From Acephala macrosclerotiorum (Eukaryota; Ascomycota; Leotiomycetes; Helotiales; Mollisiaceae), in contig MU119868.1 of the NCBI GenBank assembly GCA_014904845.1, forward strand, positions 1-15,204: DNA of 15,204 nt, in the 5' to 3' direction. Below, one piece after another: positions 11,104-15,204 of the stretch (positions are counted from its first letter, which is position 1; every line of letters starts with the position of its first letter). Under the pieces are notes generated by a model. That model did not search any database. It was not told the DNA's origin and was given only the letters and a program-made list of their open reading frames with translations. The position numbers and the translations under genes are program-made.

Positions 11104-13380
11104 AAAATAATATAATAATAATTTTTTTTTTTATTTTTTATCGAAGATTTTCGTATATTTTATATATTTTTTTAGTAAAATCGTTTTTTTAAATGTTTAT
11201 TTTTTAGTATTTTTTGGAATTAGTTTTAAAATATTAAATAAATCGAAATAAATCGCGTTTTCAATATTATTATTTATTATTTTTTCGAATTATTTTTTAT
11301 TTAATTCGAATAAATAAAATGTTATTAAAATATCGTAAAAAGTATTTATATTATTATTATTATTATTTCGAGTTAAATATTTATTTTATTATTTAATTTT
11401 AAAATTGTATTTTTGTAATTAAAATTTATTAAGAATTATATTTGTCGCGATTAGATTTATATTGCGAAAAACGATATTTATTTTTTTTTTTTTTTAGAAA
11501 TAATCGATTTGTACAAAGAAAAATATTAAAATCGAAATTGAAATAAGTATTTTATTTTGAGCGTTTTTTATTGTTAAAAAATATTTTTTTCTAATTTTAA
11601 TTTAAATACGAGAAATTAAATTAATATTAAAAAAATTGAAAATTGTTTTGTAATCGATTATAATAATTAAATCGAGATTATAATCGTTTTTGTTTTTCGT
11701 TTTTAATTGTATCGTATAAAATATTGAATTTATTTTAATGAGATTAAAAATATTATTAAATTGTAATTTAAAGTTTAATTGTATAAAAAATTAGTTTTTA
11801 GTTTCGAGAGTTTTTAAATTTATATTTATATTTTTTAGTTTTATTTCGACGAATTACTCGAATTTTAATAGTTTTTAAACGAGTATAAATATAAATATAT
11901 TAAATAATTTTAATAATATTATTAGAAAGTAATATTAAATTTTTAATAATTGTATTATATCGTTTTAATTTAAAGTATATTGGATTTGTATAATTAGTAA
12001 TACTATAAAAAAAATTTTTAGTAGATTTATTGTTTTTAATAATAGAAAGAAATATCGTTTTTTTGAAAATATTATTTTACGAAGTATTTCGTTTATTTAT
12101 ATTTGAAATAAAATTTCGTTTATTGTAGTTTTTTTTTTTTTTAATTGAAATATTCGAATATAAAAATTGCTTTTTTTTATTCTTAGTAGAATTATTAAAA
12201 GATTTTCGAGGTTGTTACAAAATCGCATTTAAATTCGTAATTAAATCGTTGAATTTAATAATTTTTTTATTTGTTTGTAAATATTAAATATTTTATATTG
12301 AGTAAAAATCGAAAAATTTAATCGTAGTATAAATAAAGTTTTTTATAAAGCGAGTTACTTTTTTTAATTTGGTATATGTTTGCAATAAAAAATTATTTAA
12401 TATTGTATATATTTGTTTTAAAATTAATTTCGTTAATTTTAATTAGTAATTCGATTAAATTAATTTTTTTTTTCGAAATTTTACGATATATTTTATAAGT
12501 ATAATTCGAAGTAATTTATAAAGTTTTATACAAATTAATTTTCGAATGTTTTATATTTGTTTATTTTAATATTTATTTTTATTAATATTACTCGCGAGTC
12601 GTATTTTATAAATAATTAATTTTTAAATAATATTTAATTATTAAATTTTATTATTTTCATTTAATTATTATTTAAACGAACTATTATAATTCGTTTTTTG
12701 ATTATTAGAAAAACGTAATTTCGAGTAAAAATTGTTTATATTTAATTATTTATAATATTTTTTACAAAGAAATAATTTTTCGTTTTTATGATTCAAATTT
12801 TAATATCGTTTTTTAGTAATATGAAAGTCGAAAATATTTTGATTTTAAAGTGTTTTCAAAAGTCGAAAAAATTGAATATAAATAGATTTATTATTAAAAT
12901 ATTTTGCGTTTTTATAAAAGAAAAAAAATTTCGTAAACTCGAAAAAAATTGTTTATATGTATTTAAAATCGCGTTTATAGTAAAAATATTTGATATTGAT
13001 ATTTTAGAATTATTTGTTTGTATTTTTTTTATCGTTTTAAATCGCATTTTCAATTTAACGTTTTTTTTACGTATTATTTGTAATTTTAAATATTATTACA
13101 ATTGATTATTTTATTTTCGTATATATTGTAATTTTTCTTTTTGTTATCGAATAATTCGTTGAAAATTTGTCGAAATATAAAAATATTAAAAATATTGAAA
13201 GTATTAAAATAAATATTTAAAGTAATATAATAAATAATAATTTTTGTTTTTTTCGTGTTCGTTTTACGATTCGTGAATTAATAAATTTAAAGAATTATTT
13301 TTTTCTTTGTAATCGTTTTAAAAAAGTATTTTTTTCGTATAAATTGTTTTTATAATATATATTATATCGATTTAATTATT
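11104..13380 (-). other. Degraded DNA on the gag/protease side of the element; not readable
   Basis: For a minus-strand gypsy element, gag and protease should lie here. The plus strand keeps G and has lost C outside CpG (in 12841-12900 about 7 non-CpG G to 1 non-CpG C). The minus coding strand has therefore lost its G, which destroys Gly, Asp, Glu and Trp codons and would hide gag and protease motifs. I found no CCHC knuckle. A possible degraded aspartic-protease site near 11761-11780, in the RT frame, is too weak to call. Open frames at 12788-13105 (plus) and 12856-13053 (minus) overlap each other, are rich in F, I, K and N, and match nothing I know. I see no other feature. Confidence 0.4.
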
Positions 13381-13613
13381 ATTTAATATTTCGAGATTCA
13401 AACTTTTTATACTTTCTCGTTTTGTTTAAAATTCTTCGAATTTAATTTCTCTAATTACATTAAATTCAAGTCTCGCCGTTTCAATTTTTCGTTTAATTAA
13501 TACTCGCAATACTTCGTCGTATTCTATCAACAAACGAAATCTCAATCGAGGAAAATTCGAAGTTTATAAATATTAAACGAAATCGAATATATCGAATCAA
13601 TTAAATATACTTA

Positions 13614-13643
13614 TAACGATCGCAATTCTTTTTTCGATCGTTA
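13614..13643. repeat. Perfect 9-bp inverted repeat with 12-base loop
   Basis: TAACGATCG at 13614-13622 is mirrored by CGATCGTTA at 13635-13643. Both arms contain two CpG, so they are unlike the A/T palindromes that arise by chance in this composition. The spacer is pyrimidine-rich. It could form a hairpin in leader RNA of the element or be a protein-binding palindrome; the role is unknown. Confidence 0.55.
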
Positions 13644-13645
13644 AT

Positions 13646-13673
13646 ACTTTAAAAAGTAAATATACTATTTACT
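13646..13673. repeat. Two overlapping perfect palindromes
   Basis: ACTTTAAAAAGT (13646-13657) is a perfect 5-bp inverted repeat around AA. AGTAAATA (13655-13662) and TATTTACT (13666-13673) form a perfect 8-bp stem with a 3-base loop. The two share the AGT at 13655-13657, so they would be mutually exclusive hairpins. They lie 2 to 30 bases from the 9-bp inverted repeat and end 28 bases before LTR copy C. Confidence 0.45.
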
Positions 13674-13701
13674 GTATCAATTCAATAAAGAAATTTCAAA
13701 C

Positions 13702-13787
13702 TATAATAAAATCACTAAAAAATTAAATCAAAAAACAAATAAAAAGTAATTTTATTGTTAAAATTTAAAAAAAAGAAATAAAATCGA
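13702..13787 (-). repeat. Probable LTR, copy C (left part recognised)
   Basis: These 86 bases align without gaps to 5485-5570 of copy A. I count 15 differences: 12 are G>A or C>T in this copy, two are transitions in the opposite direction and one is a transversion. The start reads TATAATAAAAT, as expected from TGTAATAGAAT after G>A change. Beyond 13787 the match to copy A falls away apart from a shared TAATAGCG at 13815-13822, which keeps the same 22-base distance from a TACT as in copy A. The full right edge is therefore unknown, and the copy may be a diverged subfamily member. For the minus-strand pol relic, copy C is in the position of the 5' LTR. Confidence 0.65.
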
Positions 13788-13837
13788 GCGAATACTCGAT
13801 TTTTGAGACTCGACTAATAGCGCCGAGTTAAAAGCGA

Positions 13838-13878
13838 ACGTGTAACACGTGATCGCGTTTTATAATAAAACGTAATCA
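13838..13878. repeat. Nested palindromes with an LTR-like TGTAACACG start
   Basis: ACGTGT (13838-13843) and ACACGT (13845-13850) are a perfect inverted repeat around one A. Immediately after, TGATCGCGTTTTA (13850-13862) and TAAAACGTAATCA (13866-13878) pair at 11 of 13 positions; the two mismatches (C/T and G/A) are exactly what C>T/G>A change would produce, so the arms were probably perfect. TGTAACACG at 13841 resembles an LTR terminus, so this may be the edge of another element or the far end of copy C. The G+C-rich stretch stops here. Confidence 0.5.
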
Positions 13879-15204
13879 AATTCTCGTAATATAAAATATT
13901 TAATAATTTAATTGTAATATAAAATAATTTTTTTAATTGAATTAAAATCAAATTAATAAAAAATTCGATTTTTAAAAAAATTATTAAATTTATTTATAAT
14001 AATATTATTTGTAAATATAATATTTTCAATTATATAAAATTGAATAAAAAATTCGAATTTAAAAAAATTATTATTAAAAAATTAAATAAATTCGAAATTA
14101 AACGAATTTTTATTTTCGAATATAATTCGAAAATAAATAAAATAATTAAATAAAAATATTAATTTATTATTATTATATTAATTATTTTGATAAAAAAAAG
14201 CAAAAAAAACTAATTAAAATATTTATTAATTTTTTTTTTATAAATCGAACGATTATTTATAAATTAATTAAATATATGTTATTTTATATAATTTATAATA
14301 AAAAAATTATTTTATTTGTTGAAATTTGATTTTTTATTTGAAAATTTTTTAATTAAAACGAAATATATAATTAAATAAAAAATTTTAAATTGAAATACGA
14401 AATAAAAATATAAAAAAATCGAAATTAAAAAAAAAATATAATTATAAATAAAATTAAATATATTTCAATATTTATTATTAAATATAAAAAAAATTAATTT
14501 GAAAAAAAAAAATTTATTTTAATATATAATATTAAATTTATATTGAATTTATTAAATAAATTAATTAAAAAAAATAAATAAAATAATAATTCGAAAATTA
14601 TATATTAAAAATCGTTTAAAAAAGTTTATTAAAAAAAATAAATATTAAAATTCTTTAAATAATAATAAAAATAAAAATATTATTAAATTTATTGATTTTA
14701 ATAATAATAAAAATATAAATATAAAAAAAAAAAAATTAAAAAATTTTGTAATAAATAAAATATTTAAAAAATTAAAAAAAAAATTTAAAATTATAATTTG
14801 TATTTTTAAATTTAATAAAATTAAAAAAAATAAATATATATAATTTTTTAAAAATTGAATAAATAAAAAAATTTATTAAATTTTAAAATAATAACGATTT
14901 TTTAATTAAAAAAAATTATTTTTTATTTTTTTATTTATAGTAATTTTATTTTTTTATTGATTTTCTTTAAAATACTTTTATTTATTTTAATAAATTTTAT
15001 TTATATTTTGAAAACTTTTTTTTTTTTATTATAATTAAAAAAATAAAATTATATTATTTTTTTTTTTTTAAAAAATTTTAAAAAATTTTAATTTTTAAAA
15101 TTTATAAAAAACTTTTTTTAATATATTTAAATATATTTTAATTATATTTAATTATATTCAAATTGTATAAACGTTTATTAATACAATATTTATTTTAATT
15201 TATA
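13879..15204. other. A+T-saturated, gene-less DNA
   Basis: Composition returns to that of the left flank: long A and T runs, very little G or C, and C mostly in CpG in the first part (for example TTCGA repeated around 14050-14130). From about 14650 to the end there is almost no C at all. I see no reading frame, RNA gene or repeat copy that stands out from the background. Confidence 0.6.

Larger units (their letters stand above)
13384..13701. other. Mildly degraded block next to LTR copy C
   Basis: Base composition changes sharply near 13380: to the left plus-strand G outnumbers C, to the right C outnumbers G (in 13441-13500 about 7 non-CpG C to 1 non-CpG G). G+C content also rises. No protein family is readable. 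The block ends at the start of repeat copy C, so for a minus-strand element it occupies the leader between the 5' LTR and gag, where a primer-binding site and RNA packaging signals would be. I could not identify a tRNA-like primer-binding site in the bases just left of 13702. It contains three perfect inverted repeats at 13614-13673. Confidence 0.4.

Noticed and set aside
11665..11810. Possible aspartic-protease site (LNFKLQF-like, in the RT frame)
   Set aside because: Spacing to the RT is right and D>N, S>F and G>K are RIP-compatible, but with so many allowed changes the match is not distinguishable from chance.
12788..13105. 105-codon plus-strand open frame and an overlapping minus-strand frame (12856-13053)
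   Set aside because: The two frames overlap on opposite strands. Their products are dominated by F, I, K, N and L, as expected from A+T-rich DNA low in stops by chance, and no motif is visible. They lie on the gag side of a degraded element. The minus frame is in the same phase as pol, which is a one-in-three chance.
5485..13878. CRISPR array or other spaced direct-repeat system
   Set aside because: The direct repeats are three LTR-like copies kilobases apart plus one two-unit tandem; there is no regular repeat-spacer pattern.
1..15204. Mitochondrial, plastid, Plasmodium-like or endosymbiont origin suggested by the extreme A+T content
   Set aside because: There are no organelle or bacterial genes, rRNA or tRNA. 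The one-directional C>T/G>A difference between repeats and the dead gypsy element fit a mutated nuclear fungal repeat region better. Other A+T-rich nuclear genomes cannot be excluded by sequence alone.

Overview
The window is extremely A+T-rich, roughly 7-10% G+C by eye over most of its length. It carries no intact gene. It reads as a block of nuclear fungal (most likely filamentous ascomycete) repeat DNA destroyed by C-to-T/G-to-A hypermutation, i.e. repeat-induced point mutation (RIP). Two observations support this. (1) A 137-base stretch of one repeat copy (5574-5710) aligns without gaps to a second copy (7139-7275). My hand alignment gives about 38 differences, and every one is C>T or G>A in the second copy. 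(2) On the minus strand at 10237-11103 the reverse transcriptase to early RNase H part of a Ty3/gypsy pol gene can still be read in one uninterrupted frame, riddled with stops and with its catalytic aspartates turned to asparagine. The organism assignment is inference from this pattern; I cannot name a species.

Layout. 1-5484: A+T-saturated DNA with no recognisable gene. 5485-~5803: the best-preserved repeat copy (copy A, probable LTR, about 35% G+C in its centre), starting TGTAATAGAAT and containing a 30-bp tandem duplication. ~5804-7059: moderately degraded DNA that keeps C on the plus strand and lost G, with a weak minus-strand reading frame (5796-6029) and a pyrimidine tract. ~7060-7345: copy B of the same repeat, heavily mutated. 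7346-10236: degraded DNA where the 3' part of pol would be expected, not readable with confidence. 10237-11103: pol (RT/RNase H) relic, minus strand. 11104-13380: the expected gag/protease side, not readable. 13384-13701: a milder, C-retaining block with a cluster of perfect inverted repeats. 13702-13787: start of a third repeat copy (C), followed by divergent sequence and two further palindromes up to 13878. 13879-15204: A+T-saturated DNA with nothing recognisable.

Together these suggest one or more nested Ty3/gypsy elements on the minus strand. Copy C is placed like the 5' LTR, and copy B and/or A like the 3' LTR. B-to-C spans about 6.9 kb, a usual gypsy size. A-to-C spans about 8.5 kb and would need extra internal or nested DNA. 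Retained C is concentrated in CpG throughout, the opposite of methyl-CpG decay, and the strand that lost its C changes in blocks.
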